Of a stretch of DNA of 64,000 bases, positions 17,245-26,773 are shown piece after piece. Below the pieces are notes generated by a model, which made no database searches, was not told the origin of the DNA, and was given only the letters and a program-made list of their open reading frames with translations. This DNA is from Parasphingopyxis marina. GTDB taxonomy: Bacteria > Pseudomonadota > Alphaproteobacteria > Sphingomonadales > Sphingomonadaceae. The position numbers and the translations under genes were made by a program. Location: contig NZ_JACJVJ010000001.1 in NCBI RefSeq assembly GCF_014237875.1, positions 1,680,607 to 1,744,606 on the forward strand. The letters are read 5' to 3'. Numbering within the stretch: position 1 is the first letter of the stretch; every line of letters starts with the position of its first letter.

Positions 17245-18909
17245 ATGTCCGATTCCCATGACACGATGACCGAAACGCCCGTCGACGAGGGGCCGGGACT
17301 GGGTCTCGACGCGCCATCGCAGCCGGCGGCTGTCGAAACCGAATATCGCGTGCTGGCGCGCAAATACCGGCCGCAGAGCTTCACCCAGCTGATCGGGCAG
17401 GACGCGATGGTCCAGACGCTGGGCAACGCGATCAAGCGCGACCGGCTGGCCCATGCCTTCCTGCTCACAGGGGTCCGCGGTGTCGGCAAGACGTCGACGG
17501 CGCGGCTGATCGCCAAGGCCTTGAACTGTATCGGACCGGACGGGGAGGGCGGACCGACGATTTCTCCCTGCGGCGAATGCGAGCCCTGCGTCGCGATTTC
17601 CGAGGGGCGGCATATCGACGTTGTCGAGATGGATGCCGCCTCGCATACCGGTGTCGACGATGTCCGCGAGATTATCGAGGCCGTGCGCTATTCGGCGGTG
17701 TCGGCGCGCTTCAAGGTCTACATCATCGACGAAGTTCACATGCTCTCGAAGAACGCCTTCAATGCATTGCTGAAAACGCTCGAAGAGCCGCCGCCGCATG
17801 TCAAGTTCCTGTTCGCGACCACCGAAGTGAACAAGGTGCCGGTGACGGTGCTTTCACGCTGCCAGCGCTTCGATCTGCGCCGCATTCCGGCCGAACGGCT
17901 CGTCGAGCATTTCCGCTGGGTGGTCGGCGAAGAGGGCGCGGAGTCCGACGAGGAAGCGTTGGCGCTGATCGCGCGCGCGGCCGAGGGATCGGTGCGCGAC
18001 GGGCTTTCGATCCTCGACCAGGCGATCGCGCACGGCACCGGCGGCATTACCGCCCAGCAGGTGCGCGATATGCTCGGGCTTTCGGATCGCGGCGCGGTGC
18101 GACGGCTGTTCGGGCAGTTGCTCGAAGGCGATGCGCAGGCAGTGCTGGCGACGGTTCAGGAACAGCATGATCTCGGCACCGATCCTGCGGCGCTGTTTCG
18201 CGGGCTGCTGGAAACCTGCCACGGCATCGTCCGGTCCAAGGTCGGCGGAGCCGCCGATCCGGCGCTCTCGTCCGAGGAACGCGCCGCTTATGCGGATTGG
18301 GCGGCAGGGCTCGGTTTCGGCGCACTTCACCGGATCTGGCAGCTCCTCCTGAAGGGCCTGCACGAGGTCGAGACCGCGCCGATGCCGATCGAAGCGGCGG
18401 AGATGGCGCTGCTGCGTATCGTTCATGCCGCCGGGATGCCCGATCCGGGCGAACTGGCGAAGAAGCTGGAAAATGGCGAGATCGCGGCGGCTTCGGCTCC
18501 CGCGGCGCCGGGTGGGGCGCCGGGTGCCGGTCCTGAAGGCGCCATGCCGGCCGATTTTCCTGCGCTGATCGCCTTTCTGGAGGCCCAGGGCGCGCATATG
18601 ATGGCGGTCCGGCTGCACGATCAGGTTGGGCTGGTGCGCTATGCGCCGCCCGCGCTCGTCATCAAGCCGCTTCAGCCGATGGGCGAGGACGAATTGCGCG
18701 AGATTGCGGCCCTTCTCAAGGACAAGACGGGCGCGCACTGGACCGTCGAAACGAGCGATGGCCCGGCCGAACCCTCGCTGCTGGAACGCGAAAAGGCGGC
18801 GATCGATGCCGAGCGCCAGTCGGTGCTGGATTCGCCGATGGTGAAGGCCGCGTTCGAGGCCTTTCCCGACGCCGAACTGACCGACTACAAGCTGGCCCAG
18901 GGCCGTTAA
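17245..18909 (+). CDS. dnaX: DNA polymerase III subunit gamma/tau
   Basis: Clamp-loader ATPase of the replisome. 554 residues: RuvB-like AAA+ domain from about residue 35 ([13 protein letters not shown]), Walker [10 protein letters not shown] at 76-84, zinc knuckle Cys95, Cys109, Cys112 and Cys115, Walker B YIIDEVHM, and the SRC arginine finger segment [11 protein letters not shown] Pro/Ala/Gly linker near residue 415-435 separates the clamp loader part from a C-terminal tau domain that binds polymerase. No obvious A-rich slippage site for a short gamma form was noticed. Followed 22 bases later by ybaB, the standard partner order. Confidence 0.97.
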   Translation: MSDSHDTMTETPVDEGPGLGLDAPSQPAAVETEYRVLARKYRPQSFTQLIGQDAMVQTLGNAIKRDRLAHAFLLTGVRGVGKTSTARLIAKALNCIGPDGEGGPTISPCGECEPCVAISEGRHIDVVEMDAASHTGVDDVREIIEAVRYSAVSARFKVYIIDEVHMLSKNAFNALLKTLEEPPPHVKFLFATTEVNKVPVTVLSRCQRFDLRRIPAERLVEHFRWVVGEEGAESDEEALALIARAAEGSVRDGLSILDQAIAHGTGGITAQQVRDMLGLSDRGAVRRLFGQLLEGDAQAVLATVQEQHDLGTDPAALFRGLLETCHGIVRSKVGGAADPALSSEERAAYADWAAGLGFGALHRIWQLLLKGLHEVETAPMPIEAAEMALLRIVHAAGMPDPGELAKKLENGEIAAASAPAAPGGAPGAGPEGAMPADFPALIAFLEAQGAHMMAVRLHDQVGLVRYAPPALVIKPLQPMGEDELREIAALLKDKTGAHWTVETSDGPAEPSLLEREKAAIDAERQSVLDSPMVKAAFEAFPDAELTDYKLAQGR

Positions 18910-18931
18910 TTCCCGACAGGAGCTATTCCCC

Positions 18932-19255
18932 GTGAAGAATTTCGACGACATCATGAAAGCCGCGCAGAATGTTCAGGAAGAGCTGCAAAAGGCGCAGGCG
19001 AGCCTCGAGAATATCGAGGTCGAGGGCGTTTCGGGCGGCGGGCTCGTCAAGGTTCGCGCGAGCGCCAAGGGCACGATCCTGGGCGTCGAGATCGACGAGA
19101 CGCTGCTCGTGCCTTCCGAAAAGCAGGTGCTTGAGGATCTGGTCACCGCCGCGTTCAACGATGCGCGCGGCAAGGCCGATGCGGCCAGCCAGGAAGAAAT
19201 GGCCAAGATGACCAGCGGTCTGCCGCTGCCGCCGGGTTTCAAACTGCCTTTTTAG
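18932..19255 (+). CDS. ybaB: YbaB/EbfC family nucleoid-associated protein
   Basis: 107 residues; small DNA-binding dimer that coats the nucleoid. The conserved opening ([17 protein letters not shown]), the central GGGLVKV beta strand and the ending [15 protein letters not shown] are all typical. GTG start with AGGAG at a good distance. Usually recR follows dnaX-ybaB; here it does not. Confidence 0.95.
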   Translation: MKNFDDIMKAAQNVQEELQKAQASLENIEVEGVSGGGLVKVRASAKGTILGVEIDETLLVPSEKQVLEDLVTAAFNDARGKADAASQEEMAKMTSGLPLPPGFKLPF

Positions 19256-19341
19256 AGCCCGGTTTCGAAGGCTTGGTTTCTTCTCCGGAACCATTGCGCT
19301 CTCCCGGCCGTTTTTAGCGGCAGTAAAGGGAGACACAGTCC

Positions 19342-19662
19342 ATGACCGAAGAACGGATTACCGAACGCGACGACGGGGTTACCACCGAACGCACCGTCGA
19401 ACGCGGCACGGACGACAGCCATACCGTTGTCGTCGAACGGCGCAGCGGTGCCGGCATGTGGGTGCTCGCGCTCGTCATTCTCGTGGCGATCGGCGCCGGT
19501 ATCTATGTGTTCAACGAAACCAACGCCCGGGAGGCGGTGGAGACTGAAGCGCTTACCGATGCCGCATCCGAAGTCGGCGATGCTGCCCGCAATATGGGCG
19601 ATGCGGCCCAGCAGGCCGGCGATGCCGCCGAAGAGGCCGTCGACGGTATGAACGGCGAATAG
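19342..19662 (+). CDS. Single-pass membrane protein of unknown function
   Basis: 106 residues. An acidic/basic N terminus rich in Thr-Glu-Arg (residues 1-35), one membrane helix (MWVLALVILVAIGAGIYVF, about 39-57), and a C-terminal segment of repeated Ala-Ala-Gly-Asp units (GDAARNMGDAAQQAGDAAEEA) likely to form an amphipathic helix. AAGGGAGA ribosome site upstream. Orientation and role are unknown; the repeat resembles small stress-related membrane proteins but I cannot name a family. Confidence 0.75.
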   Translation: MTEERITERDDGVTTERTVERGTDDSHTVVVERRSGAGMWVLALVILVAIGAGIYVFNETNAREAVETEALTDAASEVGDAARNMGDAAQQAGDAAEEAVDGMNGE

Positions 19663-19674
19663 CCGCCGGACGGG

Positions 19675-20361
19675 CTAGATGCAGTCGTCGAGCGGGCTGG
19701 CGCGGACCTGCCGCATGCGCGCGGCGATCCGCCCCGCATAGCGGGAGGTCCAGCCGCCGCTCGGGCTGCGCGATTGCGGGGCCGGGAACACGGCGATCAT
19801 CCGCGCCGCCTCCAGGTCCGAGAGCCGGCTCGCGTCATGGCCGAAATAGCGCTGGGCACCGGCCTCTACGCCATAGGTGCCGATGCCGGTCTCGGCGACG
19901 TTGAGATAGACTTCCATGATCCGGTTCTTGCCCCAGATCAGCTCGATCAGCACCGTGAAATAGGCTTCCAGGCCTTTGCGGAACCAGCCGCCGCCTTGCC
20001 ACAGGAAGACATTCTTCGCCGTCTGCTGGCTGATCGAGGAGCCGCCGCGCTGCCGCCGGCCCGATTGCCGCTCTTCCCAGGCCTGTTCGATCGCTTCGAA
20101 ATCGAAGCCGTTATGCAGGCAGAAATTGCCGTCCTCCGCCGCGATCGCCGCGACCGCCATCGACCGGTCGATATTGCCCATGCTCGTCCAGTCCCGTGTC
20201 GCGCCATGCTCGTCCATCAGCATCGTCGCGGTGATCGGCACCGGCACGAAACGCAGTATGACGACCCACAGGATGGTGATCGCGAGGAACCAGAGCAGCG
20301 CCTTGAACAGCAAGACGAGGATGCGGAGGGGAAATGAGCGTTTGCGCGCAGCTTGGGCCAT
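19675..20361 (-). CDS. mtgA: Monofunctional biosynthetic peptidoglycan transglycosylase
   Basis: Polymerises lipid II glycan strands at the outer face of the inner membrane. 228 residues: one N-terminal membrane anchor (about 12-36) and a GT51 domain with the catalytic Glu in IAAEDGNF, the RGGSSISQQ motif and the RIMEVYLNVAE motif. No transpeptidase domain, as expected for MtgA. Convergent with the preceding small membrane protein gene (12 bases apart). Confidence 0.96.
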   Translation of the reverse strand: MAQAARKRSFPLRILVLLFKALLWFLAITILWVVILRFVPVPITATMLMDEHGATRDWTSMGNIDRSMAVAAIAAEDGNFCLHNGFDFEAIEQAWEERQSGRRQRGGSSISQQTAKNVFLWQGGGWFRKGLEAYFTVLIELIWGKNRIMEVYLNVAETGIGTYGVEAGAQRYFGHDASRLSDLEAARMIAVFPAPQSRSPSGGWTSRYAGRIAARMRQVRASPLDDCI

Positions 20362-20443
20362 GGACCGGCTTTATCGGGCCCAAAGAAAAACGCCATCCCC
20401 GTTTGTGGCGGGAATGGCGCTTGGATAGGGTATCGGAAAAAGC

Positions 20444-21340
20444 TCAAGCGGCGGGAAGCAGCTTTTTATCCTCGGCGATCCGCATCATCGCCTTTTGCAG
20501 CTTTTCGAATGCGCGCACCTCGATCTGGCGGATACGCTCGCGCGATACGCCGTAAACCTGGGAGAGTTCCTCCAGCGTCTGCGGATCGTCGGTCAGCTTG
20601 CGCTCGGTCAGGATGTGCTGCTCACGCTCGTTGAGTTCGCCCATCGCTTCCATCAGCATGGTGCGGCGCACGTCGGACTCTTCGGCTTCTGCGACCATTT
20701 CGTCCTGCAGCGGCTCTTCCGCGACCAGCCAATCCTGCCACTGGCCTTCGCCGTCCTCGCGCATCGGCACGTTGAGCGAGGTATCGCCGCCCATTGCCAT
20801 GCGACGGTTCATCGAGACGACTTCGGCCTCGGTCACGCCGAGATCGGTGGCGATCTTTTCGACGTCTTCGGGCTTGAGATCGCCATCCTCGAACGCGTTG
20901 AGGCGGGATTTCATCTTGCGCAGATTGAAGAACAGCTTCTTCTGCGCCGCCGTGGTGCCCATTTTGACGAGGCTCCACGAACGCAGGATATATTCCTGGA
21001 TCGAGGCGCGGATCCACCACATTGCATAGGTGGCGAGCCTGAAGCCGCGTTCGGCCTCGAACTTCTTCACGCCCTGCATCAGGCCGATATTGCCTTCCGA
21101 GATAAGCTCGGCGACGGGCAGCCCATAACCGCGATAACCCATCGCGATCTTCGCCACGAGGCGCAGATGCGAGGTTACGAGCTTCTGGGCCGCTTCGAGG
21201 TCGTCATGCTCCTCGTAGCGCTTGGCGAGCATATATTCCTCTTCCTGCGACAGGATCGGGAATTTCTTGATCTCGGTCATGTAGCGATTGAGGCCTGCCT
21301 CGCCTCCGATCGCCGGGATAGTTGCAACGGCATTTGCCAT
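20444..21340 (-). CDS. rpoH: RNA polymerase sigma-32 type factor
   Basis: 298 residues with sigma-70 regions 2 (HLRLVAKIAMGYRGYG, GNIGLMQGVKKFE, TYAMWWIRASIQ) and 4 (VYGVSRERIRQIEVRA). The RpoH box QKKLFFNLRKMK just after region 2 identifies the heat-shock sigma subfamily. Alphaproteobacteria often have two rpoH genes; which one this is cannot be told. Its leader (21341-21403) is A/T rich for the region and could carry regulatory structure. Confidence 0.95.
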   Translation of the reverse strand: MANAVATIPAIGGEAGLNRYMTEIKKFPILSQEEEYMLAKRYEEHDDLEAAQKLVTSHLRLVAKIAMGYRGYGLPVAELISEGNIGLMQGVKKFEAERGFRLATYAMWWIRASIQEYILRSWSLVKMGTTAAQKKLFFNLRKMKSRLNAFEDGDLKPEDVEKIATDLGVTEAEVVSMNRRMAMGGDTSLNVPMREDGEGQWQDWLVAEEPLQDEMVAEAEESDVRRTMLMEAMGELNEREQHILTERKLTDDPQTLEELSQVYGVSRERIRQIEVRAFEKLQKAMMRIAEDKKLLPAA

Positions 21341-21403
21341 TAGGGGAGGTGCTCCTTGAACCTTGTGTTTCTCCCGGATTTCCGAGGGAAACCGTTATAT
21401 TAT

Positions 21404-22360
21404 CTATACGTTTAATGCCCTTAATAGTTCCTGTATGTCGAGGGGTAATTCGCTTTCAAAGGTCAAAGCGTTTCTTGTCACAGGATGGACGAATCCCAGC
21501 CTTTTAGCATGTAGGGCCTGACGACGGAAATCCAAGCTTTCCAGGATGGCCCGGTGAGCCTTTTTCGTCCTGCCGTAAAAGGGGTCCCCGAGCAGCGAAT
21601 GGCCGATATGTGCCATGTGCACGCGCACCTGGTGGGTGCGCCCGGTTTCGAGCCGGCATTCGACATGGGTGGCCTCGTTGAGTGCCACGATCCGCCGGAA
21701 ATGCGTAACGGCATGTTTGCCGCGCGGCGGCTCGACAACCGCCATTTTCTGGCGGTTTTGCGTGGAACGGGCGAGATTGCCTTCGATCCGTCCTTCGGGT
21801 TCCATGACAATTCCAGCTGCTACTGCGCTGTAAATACGGTCTATACTGTGCGCCGCGAACTGCTTGGCGAGGCCGATATGGGCCTTGTCGGTCTTCGCCG
21901 CGACGATCAGGCCCGATGTGTCCTTGTCGATCCGGTGGACGATGCCGGGTCGCGCAACGCCCCCGATCCCGGACAGATTGCCCGCACAATGGTGAAGCAG
22001 GGCGTTGACCAGCGTGCCGTCGGCATTTCCGGCAGCCGGATGCACGACCAGTCCGGCCGGTTTGTCGACGACAATAAGATAGTCGTCTTCGAAGACGACG
22101 GTCAGCGGAATATTCTGAGCGGTGGCTTCTGCGGGTTCGGGTTCGGGCACCGAAACCGTGAATTTCTGCCCTTGTGCGGCGCTGGCCTTGGCGTCGCGCA
22201 CCGCGGTGCCGTCCGATGCCAGGACATGGCCCGACGCAATCAGCTTTTTCAACCTTTCGCGTGAAAATTGCGGAAGGGCGGCGGCGAGCGCACGGTCGAG
22301 CCGCCAGCCGTCAGCTTCTGCGGGTATCCGCGCAACCAATGTCGACAAGTCCCCCGCCAT
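21404..22360 (-). CDS. rluD: 23S rRNA pseudouridine synthase, RluD/RluA family
   Basis: 318 residues: S4-like RNA-binding domain at the N terminus (LDRALAAALPQFSRERLKKLI) and a catalytic domain with the nucleophilic Asp in HRIDKDTSGLIV, plus the late ETGRTHQIR-like segment ETGRTHQVRVH. Predicted to modify helix 69 of 23S rRNA (positions 1911/1915/1917 in E. coli), though RluA-family specificity is hard to read from sequence. Lies upstream of rpoH in the same direction, 63 bases apart. Confidence 0.92.
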   Translation of the reverse strand: MAGDLSTLVARIPAEADGWRLDRALAAALPQFSRERLKKLIASGHVLASDGTAVRDAKASAAQGQKFTVSVPEPEPAEATAQNIPLTVVFEDDYLIVVDKPAGLVVHPAAGNADGTLVNALLHHCAGNLSGIGGVARPGIVHRIDKDTSGLIVAAKTDKAHIGLAKQFAAHSIDRIYSAVAAGIVMEPEGRIEGNLARSTQNRQKMAVVEPPRGKHAVTHFRRIVALNEATHVECRLETGRTHQVRVHMAHIGHSLLGDPFYGRTKKAHRAILESLDFRRQALHAKRLGFVHPVTRNALTFESELPLDIQELLRALNV

Positions 22361-22377
22361 TGCTTAGCAATTTGGGG

Positions 22378-22791
22378 GTGAGCGTCACGATATCAAGAGC
22401 GGCCAAGGCCCGCATTTTGGGGCATGCTGCGGAATCTCTCCACTTCGAGGCATGCGGTTTGCTATTTGGCGACGAGGGGACGATTACGCGCGTCCAAGCG
22501 GCGGAAAATGTTGCCGATGCGCCGGAACATCGGTTCGAGATCGACCCCGAAGCCCTGTTTTCCGCTATTCGGTCTGAACGGCAGGGCGGCGAGCGAATGA
22601 TCGGCCATTATCATTCGCACCCCCGGGGACCGTCTGAACCGTCCGAACATGACGCAGCGATGGCGCTTGACGTCGGGAGGCTCTGGCTGATCGTCGCGGA
22701 CGGTGAAATGCGGTTGTGGCGGGTCGTCGAGCGGCATCGGTTCGTGGCTGTGGAGCTAAGCCTTGCCAGCGACGGGCTCAATCGACATTAG
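22378..22791 (+). CDS. Stand-alone JAMM (MPN+/JAB) domain metalloprotease-like protein
   Basis: 137 residues. The full JAMM zinc motif is present: Glu in FEACGLLFG, then HSH-P-R-G-P-S-E-P-S-E-H-D (H-x-H-x7-S-x2-D). Family members cleave isopeptide or peptide bonds, for instance removing ubiquitin-like tags or C-terminal residues of sulfur carrier proteins. No ThiS/MoaD-like partner lies beside it. GTG at 22378 was chosen (Gly-rich AGCAATTTGGGG before it); an in-frame ATG at 22339 would overlap the divergent rluD start. Confidence 0.83.
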   Translation: MSVTISRAAKARILGHAAESLHFEACGLLFGDEGTITRVQAAENVADAPEHRFEIDPEALFSAIRSERQGGERMIGHYHSHPRGPSEPSEHDAAMALDVGRLWLIVADGEMRLWRVVERHRFVAVELSLASDGLNRH

Positions 22792-22830
22792 GGGCCTGCG
22801 CGGCGCAGGCAATACGGGAATCGCCAGAAT

Positions 22831-23460
22831 ATGGACAGCAAAAGCATTGAATTTGCGAGCCTATTGGCGTCGCGGCTATGCCATGACCTGCTGAGCCCGA
22901 TCGGGGCGCTCAACAACGGCATTGAACTGATGGCCGACGAGCATGATCCTGAGATGCGCGCCCGCTGCCTCGAGCTCCTCGCCGAAAGCGCCCAAACGTC
23001 CGCCGCCAAGCTCAAATTCTTCCGCCTGGCCTTTGGCGCGGCCGGCGGCTTCGACGACGAGATCGATACGCGCGAAGCGAAAACCGCGATCGAGGGGCTG
23101 ATTGGCACGCAAGGCCGGGTGTCGCTGAACTGGATGGTCGACCAGGCGACGATGCCGAAATCGCAGATCAAGATCCTCCTGAACCTGGCGCTTATCGCCG
23201 CAGATGCGCTGGTTCGCGGCGGCACGTTGCTGGTCGGCGCAGAAGGAAACGAGATCGTCGTTCGCGCCGAGGGCGAGCGGCTGGTGCTCGATCCCGAACT
23301 CAAGACCGCGCTGCTCGGCAAGACCGGCGAGGACGCGCTTACGCCGCGCGCAGCGGCGGCCTGGCTTGTCCATGTTCTCGTCACCGAGGGCGGGGGCGAA
23401 GTGCAGGTGTCGGAGCCCGAGGAACATATGCTGCTGTTTGGTGTGGTGTTTGCCGCATAA
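22831..23460 (+). CDS. chpT: ChpT-type histidine phosphotransferase
   Basis: 209 residues. The phospho-accepting histidine is His18 in ASRLCHDLLSPIGALNNG, the exact ChpT signature. The C-terminal half is a degenerate Bergerat (HATPase) fold without an ATP-binding site. In Caulobacter ChpT relays phosphate from CckA to CtrA and CpdR. Ends 83 bases before cheA, with a CtrA-like site in between. Upstream JAMM gene ends 39 bases before. Confidence 0.9.
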   Translation: MDSKSIEFASLLASRLCHDLLSPIGALNNGIELMADEHDPEMRARCLELLAESAQTSAAKLKFFRLAFGAAGGFDDEIDTREAKTAIEGLIGTQGRVSLNWMVDQATMPKSQIKILLNLALIAADALVRGGTLLVGAEGNEIVVRAEGERLVLDPELKTALLGKTGEDALTPRAAAAWLVHVLVTEGGGEVQVSEPEEHMLLFGVVFAA

Positions 23461-23482
23461 ACGCGGGGGAAACGCGCCCGGA

Positions 23483-23501
23483 TAAACCACAATTTAACCA
23501 T
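23483..23501 (+). promoter_or_regulatory. Probable CtrA binding site upstream of cheA
   Basis: TAAA-N7-TTAACCAT: one mismatch from the Caulobacter-type CtrA box TTAA-N7-TTAA(CCAT). It lies in the gap between chpT and cheA, 42 bases before the cheA start. Known biology: CtrA activates motility genes in many alphaproteobacteria. Binding here is inference. Confidence 0.5.
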
Positions 23502-23543
23502 CAGGCCCCATCAGGGGTGCCCAGCATATGCAGGACGGGGCCG

Positions 23544-25874
23544 ATGGACGAACTTCTTGCCGAATTTATCGCCGAAACGCGCGAATCCCTCGAAACGATT
23601 GCCGGCGAGATCGTCGCCTGGGAAGCCAATCCGACGGACCGCGAACGGCTCGACCTGGTTTTCCGGTTCGTTCATACGGTCAAGGGTAGCTGCGGCTTTC
23701 TCGACCTCAACCGGTTACAGCGCCTCAGCCACGAAGCCGAAAGTGCGCTGCAGGAGCTTCGCGACGGCAAGCTCGAACCCAATCCTGCCCTCGTCAGCAC
23801 CATCCTCGCCATCATCGATCGCATCGGCGTGCTCGTCGATGCGCTGGAATCGGGCGCCGCAATCGAGGAAAGCGTCGATGAAGCGCTGATCGCCGCGCTC
23901 GCAATCAATGCGAAAGGCGGCGATGAGGTTGCGGCGCCGATACAGGCCGCCACGCCTGATCAACGCAATCCCGCGCGCAGCATTCGCGTCCCGGTCGAAC
24001 TGCTCGACCGGTTGATGAGCGGCGTTTCGGATCTTGTGCTCGCGCGCAACGAGCTGTCGCGCCAGTTGCGCCGCGTCCAGGGCGATCACAATGTCGAGAC
24101 AGCATTTGAGCGGATGTCGGGCTGCGTGGCGGATATGCGCGATGCGATTACCTGGACCCGCATGCAGCGGATCGAAAGCCTGTTCCAAGCGCTCCCCCGG
24201 CTCGTTCGCGATCTTTCCGCCGATCTGGGCAAGTCCGTCGCGCTCGAAGTCGACGGCGCGGATGTCGAGCTCGATCGCGAGATGATCGAGATGCTGCGCG
24301 ACCCGCTGACCCATATCGTGCGCAATGCGCTCGATCATGGCATCGAAAGCCCCGACGATCGGCGGAACGCCGGCAAGGATGTGAACGGCGCGCTGCGCAT
24401 CGCGGCCCGGCAATCGGGCAACCAGATCCAGATCAGCATTACCGACGATGGCCGGGGTATCGATCCCGACAAGCTTGTCGAGCGGGCCGTGGCCGCCGGC
24501 TGTATCGACCCGCTCGCCGCCGAGCAGCTGAGCGATGAACATGCGCTGGAACTGATCTTTCAGCCCGGCTTGTCGACGGCCAAGGAAATCAGCGCGATTT
24601 CCGGTCGCGGCGTTGGGATGGATGTCGTGCGTTCCAACGTCGAACGCATCGGCGGTACGATAGAGATCGAAAGTGTGAAGGGCGAGGGGACGACCCTGGT
24701 CCTGAGCGTGCCGTTGACGCTCACCATCATTCCAGCCCTGATATTCGGCACGGCGAGCGGGCAGTTCGCGATTTCGCGCGCCGGCATCGAAGAAATCGTT
24801 TCGCTCAACACCGGCAGCGCCAGGCTTGAATCGGTCGGCGGTACCGAAATTGCCGAAGTCCGCGGGCGCAGAATTCCCGTAGTCCGCCTGGCCGCGATGC
24901 TGGGTGCCGGAGCCAGCGAAGAGGCGGATGCCAAGCATCTGGCGATCCTCCGGTCGAGCCGGCGGGAGCGCTTTGCGCTGGTGGTGTCGGACGTGTTCGA
25001 TCACGAAGAACTCGTCGTGAAGCCTGCTGCTCCCTGCATCATGGCTTCAGGTGTCTATGCGGGCACAGCCTTGCCCGACAATGGCCGCCCGCTATTGCTG
25101 CTCGACATTGCAGGGCTGGCGGCTGCGGCAGGCCTGCGCCTCTCGCTGGCGCGCCAGACCGAGGGCGAAGGCGAGAAGGGCGAACGCAAGGCGACTGCCG
25201 GCGATGCGCTGATCTTCGAGGATCTTGACGGCAAGCGAAGGGCCGTCCGCATGGGGCTCGTTGAGCGAATCATCGACGCTGATGTTTCGCAGATTGCCGA
25301 GAGCGCGGGTGCGCTTCGCCTTACCCGGGACGATGAGACCGTTCGGGTCGTTGCCAATGGCACGCTGCCGGACGAAGGGATCGTCCGTATATTGCGCCTG
25401 AACGACGGCAGCCGGACGCTCGCTTATGCGGTCAAGCCGGGCCTCGTGGATGTTATTCCTTTTCCCGCCACCTTCGAACCCGCTTCGGCGGCCGGCCCCG
25501 TGTCCGGCGTCGCCGTGATCGAGGGATCGCCGGTCGAGATTGTCGATCCGCACTTCCTGTTTGCCAATAACGGCGCGGCGGCGGTGCACAAGGAACGGCC
25601 GCGCTGCTTGGTGCTGGGCGGCGACGATCTGTGGCGGCATGAAATGTTGGCACCGCTGATCGAAGCCGCGGGGTACACGGTGAGTTTCGATGAAAGCGAT
25701 CAGGAGGCAGCGGTTGTCATCGATGCGAGCGACGCCTCGGCCGCCGGCGTTTCCGACGCCGACAATGTCGTTCGCCTAACCGCGGATCCGGCGGGCGAAA
25801 ACGGCCATGTCTACCGGTACGACCGGACGGGTATCTTCGCTGCGCTCGACGCGCGGCTCAAGGCGCAGGGATAG
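23544..25874 (+). CDS. cheA: Chemotaxis histidine kinase CheA, extended form
   Basis: 776 residues. Hpt domain with His44 in FVHTVKGSCGFL (1-105); dimerisation helices near 130-185 (SIRVPVELLDRLMSGVSDL); HATPase with HIVRNALDHGIE, DDGRGID and GRGVGMDVV (about 240-370); a CheW-like domain (about 375-505); then a second weaker CheW-like region (about 535-640, GDALIFEDLDGKRRAV) and a receiver-like tail (about 665-776, CLVLGGDDLWRHEM). No P2 CheY-binding domain was recognised. ATG 23544 has AGGACGGGG upstream; a GTG nine codons earlier is less likely. First gene of cheA-cheW-cheY-cheB-cheR. Confidence 0.95.
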   Translation: MDELLAEFIAETRESLETIAGEIVAWEANPTDRERLDLVFRFVHTVKGSCGFLDLNRLQRLSHEAESALQELRDGKLEPNPALVSTILAIIDRIGVLVDALESGAAIEESVDEALIAALAINAKGGDEVAAPIQAATPDQRNPARSIRVPVELLDRLMSGVSDLVLARNELSRQLRRVQGDHNVETAFERMSGCVADMRDAITWTRMQRIESLFQALPRLVRDLSADLGKSVALEVDGADVELDREMIEMLRDPLTHIVRNALDHGIESPDDRRNAGKDVNGALRIAARQSGNQIQISITDDGRGIDPDKLVERAVAAGCIDPLAAEQLSDEHALELIFQPGLSTAKEISAISGRGVGMDVVRSNVERIGGTIEIESVKGEGTTLVLSVPLTLTIIPALIFGTASGQFAISRAGIEEIVSLNTGSARLESVGGTEIAEVRGRRIPVVRLAAMLGAGASEEADAKHLAILRSSRRERFALVVSDVFDHEELVVKPAAPCIMASGVYAGTALPDNGRPLLLLDIAGLAAAAGLRLSLARQTEGEGEKGERKATAGDALIFEDLDGKRRAVRMGLVERIIDADVSQIAESAGALRLTRDDETVRVVANGTLPDEGIVRILRLNDGSRTLAYAVKPGLVDVIPFPATFEPASAAGPVSGVAVIEGSPVEIVDPHFLFANNGAAAVHKERPRCLVLGGDDLWRHEMLAPLIEAAGYTVSFDESDQEAAVVIDASDASAAGVSDADNVVRLTADPAGENGHVYRYDRTGIFAALDARLKAQG

Positions 25875-25879
25875 GGATA

Positions 25880-26314
25880 ATGGAAAAGCTGTATCTTCTC
25901 GCAGAAGCCGATGGCTCGACCTTCGCCATCTCCGCCGACGCCATCGAATCCGTGGTTACCGCGGGCGAGATCGTTCCCGTGCCGCTCGCCGCATCCTGGG
26001 TCGCCGGGCTGACGGCCCTGCGCAGCCGGGTGATCACCGTCGTCGACACCATCGCCTCCATCTATCAGCGCGAGGCGGAAATTCGCGACGGCCAATCGCT
26101 GGTCGTCGTCAATGTCGACGGCAATCTCTACGGGCTCGCCGTCGACGAGGTGCACGATGTTTGCGAATATTCGATCGAGCTCGAACGCCTGGGCGCATCT
26201 TTCGATTCCGGGTGGCGCCGCGTTTCCTCGGGCATGATCGAGGCAGATGGCGCGGCGGTGATCGTGGTCGATCCCGCCATCCTGGTGCTGCCCGAGACGG
26301 CAATCGCCGCATGA
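25880..26314 (+). CDS. cheW: Chemotaxis coupling protein CheW
   Basis: 144 residues, a single CheW SH3-like domain: it opens LYLLAEADGSTFAISADAIESVV and has the conserved GLTALRSRVITVVD and VVVDPAILVLP segments. It links chemoreceptors to CheA. Starts 6 bases after cheA. Confidence 0.92.
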   Translation: MEKLYLLAEADGSTFAISADAIESVVTAGEIVPVPLAASWVAGLTALRSRVITVVDTIASIYQREAEIRDGQSLVVVNVDGNLYGLAVDEVHDVCEYSIELERLGASFDSGWRRVSSGMIEADGAAVIVVDPAILVLPETAIAA

Positions 26315-26402
26315 CCGTCCAATTCCGAATAACAGCGTTAACGCGGAAGTTACCGCGGGCGGTTAGAGCCCGGGCGATAACAAGGATAATCGGAGAGTTT
26401 TC

Positions 26403-26768
26403 GTGAAGAAGTGTCTCGTCGTCGATGATTCCAAGGTCATCCGAAAGGTTGCCTGCCACATTCTCGAAACGCTCGATTTCACGGTCGCCGAAGCCGAGGA
26501 TGGCAGCCAGGCGCTCGAGGCCGTACAAAGTGAATCCCCCGATGTCGTGTTGCTCGACTGGAACATGCCCGTCATGGACGGAATGCAGTTCCTGAAGGCG
26601 CTGGGAGAGCTGACCCTCGAAAAGCGTCCCAAGGTCATTTTTTGCACCACGGAAAACGGCGTCGAACATATTCGCGAGGCCATCGATGCCGGCGCCGACG
26701 AATATATAATGAAGCCGTTCGATCGGGAGACGCTGCAGAGCAAACTTCAAATCGTCGAACTGGGTTAG
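26403..26768 (+). CDS. cheY: CheY-like single-domain response regulator
   Basis: 121 residues, receiver domain only. Acidic pair at Asp8-Asp9, phospho-Asp52 in LLDWNMPVMDG, Thr near residue 82 (CTTENG) and Lys104 (IMKPFD). GTG start with GGAGAG upstream. In the che operon it is the output to the flagellar motor or a partner. Confidence 0.93.
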   Translation: MKKCLVVDDSKVIRKVACHILETLDFTVAEAEDGSQALEAVQSESPDVVLLDWNMPVMDGMQFLKALGELTLEKRPKVIFCTTENGVEHIREAIDAGADEYIMKPFDRETLQSKLQIVELG

Positions 26769-26773
26769 GGTTT

